Assembly (NCBI GenBank): GCA_036496605.1
Contig: DASXKV010000057.1
Span: 1-44,784, forward strand
DNA: 44,784 nt
Source of the DNA: Gemmatimonadaceae bacterium
GTDB lineage: Bacteria > Gemmatimonadota > Gemmatimonadetes > Gemmatimonadales > Gemmatimonadaceae
Direction of reading: 5' to 3'
Within the stretch, counting starts at the first letter, position 1, and the number at the start of each line of letters is the position of its first letter. Below are positions 1 through 7,591 of this stretch, piece by piece. The position numbers and the translations under genes were made by a program. The notes below the pieces were generated by a model. That model searched no databases, was not told the origin of the DNA, and saw only the letters and a program-made list of their open reading frames with translations.

Positions 1-1
1 T

Positions 2-95
2 GGGGCTAGGGGCTAGGGGTAGAGCATGATGAGAAAACCGGACCTTGATGCCTGAACGTTCGCACCCTAGCCCCTATTCTCTAGCCCCTCGCCCC
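2..95. repeat. Degenerate heptad repeat, two inverted arms at the 3' end of pdhB
   Basis: Positions 2-22 hold three consecutive 7-mers of the type GGGGCTA. Positions 65-95 hold the complementary type (CCCTAGC, CCCTATT, CTCTAGC, CCCTCGC). The arms can pair across a loop of about 42 nt. The right arm contains the TAG stop of pdhB (81-83) and continues into its last codons. Seen directly; the role, possibly a terminator or mRNA 3' stabiliser, is inferred. Confidence 0.75.
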
Positions 96-1076
96 TTCCT
101 CCGCATACATGACTTTCTTCACCGCGGCGATCGTTTTCGCCGCGTCCGGTTTCGCGGCACGCTCGAGATTCTTCGCGTACGGCATTGGAACGTCTGCCTG
201 GTGGACGCGCAAAACGGGAGCGTCGAGATAGTCGAAGCACTCGCGCTGCACGAAGTCGACGACCTGAGCACCGATGCCCGCGAGCTCCCAACCTTCCTCG
301 AGCACGACGGCGCGATTCGTCTTCTGCACCGACGCGCGGATCGCTTCGTAATCCATCGGGCGCACCGTGCGCAGATCGACGACGTCGATGCGAATGCCAT
401 CCTTCGCCAACTGATCGGCCGCCTGCATCGCGACGAGCGCCATCTTGCCGTTCGTGATGATCGAGCAGTGATCGCCTTCTCGCTTGAGATCGGCGACGCC
501 GATCGGGATGAGATACTCCTCGTCAGGCACCTCACCCTTGATGTTGTACAACATCTCACCTTCGAGAAAGCAAACGGGATTGTCGTCCCGGATCGAGCTC
601 TTGAGGAGGCCCTTCGCGTCGTACGGCGTTCCCGGCGTCACGACCTTGAGGCCGGGGATGTGCGCGAGCCACGACTCGAACGCCTGCGAGTGCTGCGCCG
701 ACAGCTGCAGCGCCGCACCGTTCGGTCCACGGAATACGATCGGTACATTATACTGCCCACCGCTCATGTACAGCATTTTGGCGGCGGAGTTCAATACTTG
801 ATCAAGCGCGAGGACGGCGAAATTCCACGTCATGAACTCGACGACCGGCCGCAAGCCAACCATTGCCGCGCCGACGCCGACACCAGCGAAGCCGAGCTCC
901 GTGATCGGCGTGTCGACGATACGCATCTCCCCGAACTCCTGGAGCAGGCCTTTAGAGACTTTGTAAGCTCCTTGATAGACGCCGACCTCCTCGCCCATGA
1001 GGAAAACGCGATCGTCACGTTGCATTTCCTCACGGAGTGCTTGATTGAGGGCGTCTCGGTAAGTGATAACGGCCAC
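81..1076 (-). CDS. pdhB: Pyruvate dehydrogenase E1 component, beta subunit
   Basis: This is the beta chain of the thiamine-diphosphate E1 of pyruvate dehydrogenase, which pairs with the alpha chain just upstream to decarboxylate pyruvate and acetylate the lipoyl group of E2. The 331-residue length is typical. It shows the family pattern EEVGVYQGAYKVSKGL near residues 29-44, ITELGFAGVGVGAA near 58-71 (carrying the Glu that activates the thiamine ring) and a transketolase C-terminal domain from about 200. The start is GTG (1074-1076). It lies 38 bp downstream of pdhA on the same strand, with a heptad repeat in the gap. The C-terminus (-EEGARG) and stop are written inside an intergenic-type repeat. 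A branched-chain 2-oxoacid E1 is the alternative. E2 and E3 are not in the window. Confidence 0.93.
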   Translation of the reverse strand: MAVITYRDALNQALREEMQRDDRVFLMGEEVGVYQGAYKVSKGLLQEFGEMRIVDTPITELGFAGVGVGAAMVGLRPVVEFMTWNFAVLALDQVLNSAAKMLYMSGGQYNVPIVFRGPNGAALQLSAQHSQAFESWLAHIPGLKVVTPGTPYDAKGLLKSSIRDDNPVCFLEGEMLYNIKGEVPDEEYLIPIGVADLKREGDHCSIITNGKMALVAMQAADQLAKDGIRIDVVDLRTVRPMDYEAIRASVQKTNRAVVLEEGWELAGIGAQVVDFVQRECFDYLDAPVLRVHQADVPMPYAKNLERAAKPDAAKTIAAVKKVMYAEEGARG

Positions 1077-1080
1077 GATG

Positions 1081-1108
1081 AGGTGCCAGGTGATGGGTGC
1101 CAGGTGCT
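1081..1108. repeat. Heptad repeat in the pdhA-pdhB gap
   Basis: Four consecutive 7-mers, AGGTGCC, AGGTGAT, GGGTGCC and AGGTGCT, fill most of the 38-bp spacer between pdhA and pdhB. The 11-mer GGTGCCAGGTG is repeated exactly with a 14-bp period. It belongs to the same class of 7-bp-periodic gap filler seen elsewhere in the window. Confidence 0.7.
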
Positions 1109-1114
1109 AGCGAT

Positions 1115-2185
1115 TCAGTCTGCGGCGACCGGCTGCGCGGTCGAGTCGCTTGTCGTATCGACGTACACGTCCTCGTACAATGCTTCGAGCGGTGGCTCGG
1201 GGCTCTTGTCGGCGAAGTCCCACGCATCCTGCACGGTCGCCTTGATCTCCGCGTCGATGCGCTGCAGCTCTTCGTCGGTGAGCTCGCCGTTCTCCTGCAT
1301 GTGTACGCGCAGAAGCACGATGGGATCCCGCTTCATGTACTCGTCGAGCTCGGCCTTCGTCCGATATGTGCCGCTGACGGCGTCGGACATCGAGTGGCCC
1401 ATGAAGCGATAGGTGCGGACCTCGAGCAGCGTCGGGATTTGATCGCGACGTGCGCGATCGACCGCTTCCTGCGTCGCCGCGCGCACGGCGAAGACGTCCT
1501 GCCCGTCACACTGCGCGCGCGGCATGTTGTACGACGCGCCGCGCTCGTAGATGTCGTGGATCGCCGACGCGCGCTCGAGCGCGGTCCCCATGCCGTATCG
1601 ATTGTTCTCGATGACGTACACGACCGGGAGCTTCCACAGCCCTGCCATATTGAGCGCTTCGTGGAACGCGCCCGTGTTCACGACTGACTCGCCCATGTAG
1701 CAGATGCAAACCTGATCGCCACCGCGGTACTTGATCGCGAAGCCAACGCCGGTCCCGAGCGGCACGTGAGCACCGACGATGCCATGCCCGCCGAGGAAGT
1801 TCACGTTGCGGTCGAAGAGGTGCATCGATCCGCCCTTGCCACGCACGACGCCGTCAGCTCGCCCAAAGAGCTCGGCCATAACGGCTCGTGGCGATATGCC
1901 GCGCGCGAGTGCCTGACCGTGATCGCGATAAGTCGTGATGACGTAGTCGTCAGGACGGAGTATCGAGAGCGTTCCGGTACTGACGCCTTCCTGGCCGATG
2001 TACAAATGGCAGAACCCACCGATCTTCCCGAGTGCGTACGCCTCGGCGCATCGCTCCTCGAACCGTCGCTGCAACAGCATCGAACGCAGAAGCTCGCGAT
2101 CGAGGTCAGGGTTGGATTTTCCGTTGCCCGATGTCGCGGTCTCAGTCGCCGTCATCGTTGGTTCGTTCTTCTTCTTTGCCGGCAT
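1115..2185 (-). CDS. pdhA: Pyruvate dehydrogenase E1 component, alpha subunit
   Basis: Alpha chain of the PDH E1 heterotetramer; it binds the diphosphate and Mg2+ side of thiamine diphosphate. Seen: 356 residues, LYIGQEGVSTG near 61-71, TTYRDHG near 84-90, GKGGSMH near 117-122, the cofactor region GES-VVNTGAFHEALNMA near 165-181 and ENNRYGMGT at 193-201. The canonical GDG of the GDG...NN thiamine motif reads GES (165-167), while the NN is intact. The phosphorylation-loop type sequence RFMGHSMSD is present. The N-terminus has about 25 extra polar residues; a second Met at residue 11 is possible. A purine-rich GGGAGG stretch lies upstream of the ATG. Transcribed before pdhB and after lipA. Confidence 0.93.
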   Translation of the reverse strand: MPAKKKNEPTMTATETATSGNGKSNPDLDRELLRSMLLQRRFEERCAEAYALGKIGGFCHLYIGQEGVSTGTLSILRPDDYVITTYRDHGQALARGISPRAVMAELFGRADGVVRGKGGSMHLFDRNVNFLGGHGIVGAHVPLGTGVGFAIKYRGGDQVCICYMGESVVNTGAFHEALNMAGLWKLPVVYVIENNRYGMGTALERASAIHDIYERGASYNMPRAQCDGQDVFAVRAATQEAVDRARRDQIPTLLEVRTYRFMGHSMSDAVSGTYRTKAELDEYMKRDPIVLLRVHMQENGELTDEELQRIDAEIKATVQDAWDFADKSPEPPLEALYEDVYVDTTSDSTAQPVAAD

Positions 2186-2189
2186 GAAA

Positions 2190-2250
2190 AGCAGATCCCT
2201 CCCGTCGCCGCTGGCGCTCCTCGAGGGCGAGCGCTTCGCTCGGGATGACT
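2190..2250. repeat. Dispersed intergenic repeat, copy 1
   Basis: The lipA-pdhA gap begins AGCAGATCCC and ends CGCTTCGCTCGGGATGAC. A second intergenic copy with the same ends lies at 10851-10886 (AGCAGATTCC ... CGCTTCGGTTCTCGGGATGAC). The middle differs in length. Its function is unknown. Confidence 0.5.
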
Positions 2251-2268
2251 GTGTGTGATGAGAACCTG

Positions 2269-3177
2269 TTAAACGCCCGCGGCCTGAACCTGCTCCCAGG
2301 CGTGATAGCTCGATCGCACCAGTGGTCCCGATTCCACGTGCCGGAAGCCCATCGCCATTCCTTCTTCACGGAACGCCCGGAACTCGTCCGGCGTGACGTA
2401 GCGATCGAGCTTGATGTGCGATTCCGATGGTCTGAGATACTGGCCTAACGTGATGATGTCGACGTCCACTCCGCGCAGGTCGCGCAGCACCGCGAGTACC
2501 TCCTCGTTCGTCTCCCCCATCCCGAGAATGATTCCGCTCTTGGTCGGGATATGGGGCGCGAGACGTTTCGCGGTGGTGAAGATGCGCATCACGCGCTCGT
2601 AGCGTCCGCCGGGTCGGCACTTCTTGTACAGCCGTGGAACGGTCTCCGTATTGTGATTATAGATGTCCGGGGACGCGTCGAGCACGGTTTGAATGGATTC
2701 CTCATCACCCTGGAAATCCGGCACGAGCACCTCCACCGAACAATTGGGCACGTGCTGCTTGATCTGCCGGATCGTCTCGGCGAATGCCCAGGCACCGAAA
2801 TCCGGGAGATCGTCACGGTCGACCGAGGTGATCACGGCGTGTTGGAGCCGCATCTCGGCTACGGCTTGCGCGACGCGCTCCGGTTCCGCGGGATCGAATT
2901 TCGGCGGCCTGCCGTGGGCGACGGCGCAGTACGCACAGTTCCGCGTACAGACGTCGCCCAGAATCATGAACGTCGCAGTACCATGCTCCCAGCACTCGCC
3001 GACGTTCGGGCAGTGGGCCTCCTCGCAGACGGTGTGGAGGTCCAACTCACGCATGAGCTGCTTGAGCCGAAGGTAGTTGGGCCCCCCGGGGGCTCGGACC
3101 TTCAGCCAGCCAGGCTTTCTTTCCGGCAAAGGCTCGACGCGGTGACGCCCGATGATCTGATAAAGAGTCTCGCCCAT
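2269..3177 (-). CDS. lipA: Lipoyl synthase (radical SAM)
   Basis: Inserts two sulfurs into protein-bound octanoyl groups to form lipoyl cofactors, needed by PDH E2 and GcvH. Both Fe-S cluster signatures are visible: the auxiliary cluster cysteines C51, C56 and C62 (CEEAHCPNVGEC) and the radical-SAM cysteines C77, C81 and C84 (CTRNCAYC). The C-terminal RSSY (288-291), whose Ser ligates the auxiliary cluster, is present. The 302-residue length is normal. The gene precedes pdhA and pdhB on the same strand, so the lipoate maker sits with a lipoate-using enzyme. A 145-bp gap separates it from the oxidase gene upstream and could hold its own promoter. No strong Shine-Dalgarno sequence is seen before the ATG. 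Confidence 0.97.
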   Translation of the reverse strand: MGETLYQIIGRHRVEPLPERKPGWLKVRAPGGPNYLRLKQLMRELDLHTVCEEAHCPNVGECWEHGTATFMILGDVCTRNCAYCAVAHGRPPKFDPAEPERVAQAVAEMRLQHAVITSVDRDDLPDFGAWAFAETIRQIKQHVPNCSVEVLVPDFQGDEESIQTVLDASPDIYNHNTETVPRLYKKCRPGGRYERVMRIFTTAKRLAPHIPTKSGIILGMGETNEEVLAVLRDLRGVDVDIITLGQYLRPSESHIKLDRYVTPDEFRAFREEGMAMGFRHVESGPLVRSSYHAWEQVQAAGV

Positions 3178-3322
3178 GGTTGAGTCGTAATGATATTGGG
3201 CGCAAATGTCGCGACCGAAATCGTTGAGCAGGCTAAATCTATCCCTCGCCCAGGGACGGTGGTAGAACAGCAGGCAGGCTATAACCGTTCACGACGGGAC
3301 AGCGAGTTACGCAACTACGTGA

Positions 3323-4369
3323 TCAGTCGAACCGCTCGACACCGAAGCGGGAAAGATCCATTGGCGGGCGCACGTCCCCGACGAGCGCCGCGACACACTC
3401 CGCGGTCAGGGGTGCGAGGAGAATCCCATTCTTCCCGTGACCACAAGCGTATAAAACGTTCTCGACATCCGGATCGCGTCCGATCACAGGAAGCCCGTCA
3501 GGAGTCATGGGCCGCAATCCCGCCCAGGTGCTCTCTACCTCGGCGCTCGCCAGGCTCGGAACACTACTCGCCGCAGACGCTCTCAGATGCGCAAGGGCGC
3601 CGGGCGTCGTCGTGTTGTCGTAACCAACTCGCTCCAGCGTGCTGCCAACGAGGGTGAACTCCCCGCGCGGAACGAGGTAGGCGTCTGGAGTGGACACCGC
3701 GTGCGAAAGCGGGCATCCGAGCAATTGCAGCATCTGACCGCGGACAGGTTCGACGGGCACGGAGCGCGGCGCGCCAACAATGAGGGCGCTCCACGCGCCG
3801 GCGGCGACCACGACGCACTCTCCGTGTTGCGTTCGACCATCCTCGGTCATGACCGAGCATCCACCAGCGCCGGCCTCGATCTTCGCAGCTCGGCCATCGA
3901 CCACCTCGATGGACCACTCGCAGCGCACGGCTTCGCGCAACGCAGCGAGCAACCGCACGTTGTCGACGAACCCATCATCGCGGTGCAAAGTAGCTCGCCC
4001 CGGCGCGAGTGCGGGCTCGAGCGCGTGAAGCGTGGTGCTGTCGAGACGATCGGCGGTGGGGGTAGGCGCGCGATCGGCCTGGCCACCATCCAGTTCGATG
4101 ATACCGAGCCGGTTGAGCGTTACCTCGATTCCGGTGCGCTCGGCAAGCCAGTGCATCCAGGACGGGTACCGATCGCGGGAGGCGATCATGAACTCGCGAA
4201 TGTCGGGTTCGGCGGCGCCAATTGACGGCGCGAGCAAGCCGGCTGACGCTACCGAGGCCGAGCCTGGGACGTTCCGTCCCACGATGCGGCAGGATCCACC
4301 GCTCCGGGCGATGGCGAGCGCCGACGCGAGACCGATGATGCCGTCGCCGAGGATGAGAGCGTCAGTCAT
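3323..4369 (-). CDS. thiO: FAD-dependent amine/glycine oxidase (ThiO/DAO family)
   Basis: A DadA/ThiO-type flavoenzyme that would oxidise an amino acid such as glycine to the imino acid, giving H2O2. The start is set at the ATG (4367-4369) because the FAD-binding dinucleotide fold begins at once (ALILGDGIIGLASALAIARSG). A GTG at 4387 would add six residues. Later family marks are VVAAGAW in the middle, a Trp-Ala-Gly-Leu-Arg-Pro stretch (WAGLRPMTPDGLPVIG) and a C-terminal CGHGKNGILLAPLTAE, where ThiO has GHyRnGill. The 348-residue length fits. No thiamine genes are adjacent, so ThiO against a general D-amino-acid dehydrogenase cannot be settled. Divergent from the small membrane gene at 4489. 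Confidence 0.8.
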   Translation of the reverse strand: MTDALILGDGIIGLASALAIARSGGSCRIVGRNVPGSASVASAGLLAPSIGAAEPDIREFMIASRDRYPSWMHWLAERTGIEVTLNRLGIIELDGGQADRAPTPTADRLDSTTLHALEPALAPGRATLHRDDGFVDNVRLLAALREAVRCEWSIEVVDGRAAKIEAGAGGCSVMTEDGRTQHGECVVVAAGAWSALIVGAPRSVPVEPVRGQMLQLLGCPLSHAVSTPDAYLVPRGEFTLVGSTLERVGYDNTTTPGALAHLRASAASSVPSLASAEVESTWAGLRPMTPDGLPVIGRDPDVENVLYACGHGKNGILLAPLTAECVAALVGDVRPPMDLSRFGVERFD

Positions 4370-4488
4370 CCGAGGGGGGTAGCGCACGACGCCATGGCAC
4401 GCGAGAATCGATGTGAAACTCTTGCCGGCGGCGCGGCGTACGACCGCTCGGTGACGGTTGTCCTTTCAACGTTTGGGAGATTCGCCGC

Positions 4489-4713
4489 ATGCTCCGCACA
4501 ATTTTCATGATCGGGCTGTTCGCGGTGCTCGGTCTGATCGCTCTTCGCGTGGTGTTTGGAATTCTGCCCGCGCTGATTGGTTTGTTCGTAGCGATTGCAT
4601 GGTTCGCGATCAAGATCGCGGCTGTTGGATTTCTGATCTATCTCGTCATTCGCGTGCTGAGCCCGGATACCGCGCGGCGGCTGCGCGAGAAGTGGTCGGG
4701 ACCAGCTGTGTGA
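4489..4713 (+). CDS. Small two-helix membrane protein
   Basis: Seventy-four residues with two hydrophobic stretches, roughly 3-25 and 28-56, followed by a short basic tail (RRLREKW). I do not recognise a family. The ATG has a GGGAG ribosome-binding sequence 9-13 bp upstream. It is a monocistronic unit, divergent from the oxidase gene and convergent with the gene at 4799, and is closed by a good hairpin terminator. The stop codon leads directly into a heptad repeat. Strong hydrophobicity and the RBS support it being real. Confidence 0.65.
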   Translation: MLRTIFMIGLFAVLGLIALRVVFGILPALIGLFVAIAWFAIKIAAVGFLIYLVIRVLSPDTARRLREKWSGPAV

Positions 4714-4739
4714 TTGGCAGTTGGTGATTGGTGGTTGGT
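4712..4739. repeat. Heptad repeat after the small membrane gene
   Basis: Four successive 7-mers, GATTGGC, AGTTGGT, GATTGGT and GGTTGGT, start inside the stop codon of the preceding gene and end 11 bp before the terminator hairpin. Confidence 0.7.
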
Positions 4740-4750
4740 GAATTTGGAAG

Positions 4751-4784
4751 GCCGGCCGCGCTGCGCGCGGGCCGGCTTTTATCT
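4751..4784 (+). terminator. Rho-independent terminator
   Basis: A GC-rich stem starting GCCGGCCGCG and closing CGCGGGCCGGC (one bulged base) around a short loop, followed by TTTTATCTTT. The T-run is on the plus strand, so it serves the gene ending at 4713. It sits 15 bp from the end of the converging gene at 4799. Confidence 0.85.
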
Positions 4785-4798
4785 TTAGTCTGCCCTCG

Positions 4799-5800
4799 TT
4801 AGGCTCGGTGATCCGCCAGCTTCTCCGCCACCGCCCACGCCAGCAGCGGCACCATGATCTCATGGTGGCCCGTGATCTCGTAGCCTTTCCCGCTTTCGAG
4901 CGTGGGGCGCTGCACGACGTTCATGCGGGGACGATAGTGGCGCTGCATGTCGAGATCACAGGTCACGAAGTTGCGCGGCCGGCCCTCGTGCAGGTTGCGC
5001 GCAATCGTTAGGGCCTTGAGAAAGACCTCCGGCATGATGACCGCGCTGCCCAGGTTGAGTGCGACGCCCCCGTCGTCGAGAGAGGTGAGCGAATGCGCCA
5101 GTCGCCGAAAGTCACGATGGCTCGTATCGCCGATCGCGGCGCCGTCGGCTGCCGGGTGCTGGTGAATGATCTCGGCGCCTAACGCGGCATGCACCGTGAC
5201 GGACACGCCGAGGCGCCACGCGCCGAGGAGCACTGAGAGCTCCGGATGGGTGAGCCGGCCGGCTTTGTCGGCGTCGTCGAGTCCGCGGCCAAGCGACTCG
5301 CCCATTCCAGCGTGTTCTCGCATGCCGCGAACGAATGCCTCGTTCATCTCGCGGCCCGTCTCTTCGGCCATACCAAAGCTGCCGTCGCGCAGCCCGGCAG
5401 CGACATCCTCGGATGTACCGCCGAAGCGCGCGATTTCAAAGTCGTGAATCGAGGCCGAACCATTCATCGCGACGTGGGTGATGACATGCCGGCGCATGAG
5501 ATCGATGAGAAGCGGCGCGAGTCCCGTCTTCACGATGTGGCCGCCGAGCATGACGATGACACCGCGCTCGCGACGCGCGGCGTCGGCGATGGCATCCACG
5601 ACCTCGAGGAAGTCTCGCGCGACGAGCACGTCTGGGAGCGCCGCGAGGAACGCCGCAAAACTCAGGTCGTGCGCTGGAGGATGTGCGAATTCTTCCGCGC
5701 GCACTTTGTTCGCCCGGCGCGCAACGGGGATCGTTCGCACGGCGGCGAGGTCCGCCTCCGTCGTCGCGCGTGAGGCGTCTGGTCTCGAATCGCCGCTCAC
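4799..5800 (-). CDS. Deoxyhypusine-synthase-like protein, function unknown
   Basis: A 333-residue soluble protein whose pattern resembles the deoxyhypusine synthase fold: VIVMLGGHIVKTGLAPLLIDLMRR then HVAMNGSASIHDFEIA near 78-120, and a C-terminal HHEIMVPLLAWAVAEKL comparable with the DASLVFPLL helix of that family. Bacteria lack eIF5A, and I see no counterpart of the active-site Lys segment, so hypusine formation is unlikely; DHS-like enzymes in bacteria can make homospermidine or other products. Other conserved-looking blocks are SEDVAAGLRDGSFGMAEETGR and HQHPAADGAAIGDTSHRDF. The start is GTG, in a 4-bp GTGA overlap with the preceding DUF3108 gene, so translation is probably coupled. Family assignment is an inference from motif layout. 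Confidence 0.55.
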   Translation of the reverse strand: MSGDSRPDASRATTEADLAAVRTIPVARRANKVRAEEFAHPPAHDLSFAAFLAALPDVLVARDFLEVVDAIADAARRERGVIVMLGGHIVKTGLAPLLIDLMRRHVITHVAMNGSASIHDFEIARFGGTSEDVAAGLRDGSFGMAEETGREMNEAFVRGMREHAGMGESLGRGLDDADKAGRLTHPELSVLLGAWRLGVSVTVHAALGAEIIHQHPAADGAAIGDTSHRDFRRLAHSLTSLDDGGVALNLGSAVIMPEVFLKALTIARNLHEGRPRNFVTCDLDMQRHYRPRMNVVQRPTLESGKGYEITGHHEIMVPLLAWAVAEKLADHRA

Positions 5801-6633
5801 GGCAGCGAGTCGGGGGCGCTACGCTCCGACGAGACGGCCGGTGCCACGCCTCGCTGATACGATGTCAGATACAAGTTGAGCGATCCGAACGGAAGCTTGG
5901 ACTTCATCTGGAGCATGATGCGGTTCGCATCGTCGGAGAGCCAGATCTCGGCGCGGCCACCCTCGGAGAAGATGCCGTTCGTCTTGATGATCGGTTGTAG
6001 AACGATAGCATCGAATTCGCCGGCGGGAACACGAATGTGCTCGCGCCGCAGAACGCGAATGGTGACTGGATTCCGGTCGGGACGGAAGTAGCGATCGAAT
6101 TCGTACGTCTTTCCGACCTCGAGTGGAATCGTCCGCACGAAATAGAGGAATGCGCCGTCGTCGAGTGGCGCGGCTACCGTTGCCGTTTCCGGCTTGCCCT
6201 CCTCGAGCACGATCCCGCGATCGGGCATGATCTCGAAGCGGCGCTCACGACTCCGGCGGCCTTCGCTGAGCTCTTGCCAGTGCCGAAGGGAGACGAGGTT
6301 GCTCACGTCGATCCAGCTCTCGAGGCGATCGTTCACCTTGAAGAAGAGCGTCCCGCCCTGCACGTGAAACACCGTATGCCAGGTCGCATGGCCGCGCACC
6401 GTGTCGATGCCGGCAACTTGCATCGAGCCTCTGCCGACGTGCAGGAATCCAAACTTCACATCGTACTCGAGTCGCTCGCCGCTGGCAAACGGCACGGGAG
6501 CCACCGACAATGAGGCAGCGGCCAGCGATGGTGCGCCGGCTTGCGCGACAACTTGGGCGCGTAGGACCGACGGAACGAGCGCGAGGAGGGCGCAAACTAG
6601 AATGGGCGCCGCGCGACGCGAGTGCCGCTGCAT
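5797..6633 (-). CDS. Exported DUF3108-family protein
   Basis: About 278 residues. The start chosen is the ATG at 6631-6633, four bases after the stop of the glycosyltransferase gene. It begins a typical signal peptide (two basic residues, then ILVCALLALVPSVLRAQ with cleavage after LRA). The mature part has the DUF3108 pattern: a start like ASGERLEYDVKFGFLHVGRGSMQV, a central FFKVNDRLESWID, and near the end VPAGEFDAIVLQPIIKTNGIFSEGGRAEIWLSDD. The family is predicted to be periplasmic beta-rich; no catalytic residues are known. Middle gene of a minus-strand operon: glycosyltransferase, this gene, DHS-like protein. Confidence 0.8.
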   Translation of the reverse strand: MQRHSRRAAPILVCALLALVPSVLRAQVVAQAGAPSLAAASLSVAPVPFASGERLEYDVKFGFLHVGRGSMQVAGIDTVRGHATWHTVFHVQGGTLFFKVNDRLESWIDVSNLVSLRHWQELSEGRRSRERRFEIMPDRGIVLEEGKPETATVAAPLDDGAFLYFVRTIPLEVGKTYEFDRYFRPDRNPVTIRVLRREHIRVPAGEFDAIVLQPIIKTNGIFSEGGRAEIWLSDDANRIMLQMKSKLPFGSLNLYLTSYQRGVAPAVSSERSAPDSLP

Positions 6634-6637
6634 CCGC

Positions 6638-7411
6638 TCAGCGAGCGGTGTCAGCAGTTGTTCGCGACGACGAGGGCGAGCGACGGCGCGTACGCCCGAA
6701 GCGGAACAAGTCGACAGCATCTGTCCAGGGATGAATCCGACTCGCGCGCGGGCGGAGATCGTAACGAGGCTCGAGAACGACCGTCTCGATACGTCGCGCG
6801 TGTGGCGCGGTGCACACGAGCAGGTCGACGTTCGCCGCCCATACCGTCCCCTGGACGATCGGCTCGTCACCCGCGTGACGAATGAGATCGCGCAGCAGCG
6901 TTATGCGATATAGACGAAAGGTGCCGAAGGGATCGGATACGCCCGGCACTTTCATGAGTGGCGGCAGCGTCCACGGCGCCATTCGCCGCAGCCAACGCAC
7001 GGGCCGCGGCGGCGTGGCGTTCTCCGTGGCGGCAGGGCGTTCGGCGACAACGAGGTCGGCGCCGCCTTCGAAGCGCTTGATCAGCTCGGGCAAATGTTCC
7101 GGCTGATCGGTGAAGTCGGCCTGCATGACGATCATCGCATCGCGTCGCGGATATCGCGTGCGCCGCGAGACTTCGCGGCTCAACGCGTCCAGCGCGCGCG
7201 CATAACCGACATGCTCCTCCGATCCGATGATCGTGAGGGGAAGCACGTCGGTGTACGCCTGCAACGTCTCGACGGTGGCGTCGGTGCTGCCATCGTTGAA
7301 GACGAGGATCTCGTATTCGCGCGGATAGTCCTGAAACACTTTGCGAATCCGCCATAGAAGAAGGCCAACAGTGGGCGCTTCGTCGTAAGCGGGAATGCAG
7401 ATGTACAGCAA
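6638..7411 (-). CDS. Glycosyltransferase, family 2 (dolichol-phosphate-mannose-synthase-like)
   Basis: A GT-A fold transferase of 257 residues that would move a sugar from a nucleotide donor to a lipid carrier or glycan. Seen: N-terminal CIPAYDEAPTVGLLLWRI, the nucleotide-binding VFNDGSTDATVE near 37-48 and a DXD-like MQADFTDQPEHL near 97. There is no long C-terminal membrane anchor. The start is TTG (7409-7411), supported by AAGGTG eight to thirteen bases upstream and by the protein beginning at the first beta strand. First gene of a three-gene operon. Donor and acceptor are unknown. Confidence 0.85.
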   Translation of the reverse strand: MLYICIPAYDEAPTVGLLLWRIRKVFQDYPREYEILVFNDGSTDATVETLQAYTDVLPLTIIGSEEHVGYARALDALSREVSRRTRYPRRDAMIVMQADFTDQPEHLPELIKRFEGGADLVVAERPAATENATPPRPVRWLRRMAPWTLPPLMKVPGVSDPFGTFRLYRITLLRDLIRHAGDEPIVQGTVWAANVDLLVCTAPHARRIETVVLEPRYDLRPRASRIHPWTDAVDLFRFGRTRRRSPSSSRTTADTAR

Positions 7412-7591
7412 CGATCACCTTCGAGAAAAATCGTACGATGAGACCGAATTTTTTTCGGCGAGAACGCCGGAGGCACGTTAGAAAATTAGACCCCAGGCAA
7501 GTGCCGACGCTACTCGTTTCAGTTGGTCCGAGTGGATCGTCGTTGTAGGCGTGGCGCACGAGCGCACCGCGACTGACCCCATTCTCATCAC
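7412..7591. promoter_or_regulatory. Divergent intergenic region
   Basis: The 180 bp between the glycosyltransferase (minus) and the M28 lipoprotein (plus) must hold promoters for both. It contains a T-run (7449-7455) followed by a short dyad CGGCG-agaa-CGCCG at 7456-7469. No convincing -35/-10 pair could be assigned. Confidence 0.35.

Noticed and set aside
45-1412. Long plus-strand open frame opposite pdhB and pdhA
   Set aside because: It is antisense to two clear enzyme genes and its Arg/Asp/Val-rich product matches no family; high GC makes such frames common.
5797-6870. Extended 357-residue start for the DUF3108 protein
   Set aside because: The extra 79 residues overlap the glycosyltransferase gene and are Arg/Ser-rich; the signal peptide begins at the ATG at 6633.
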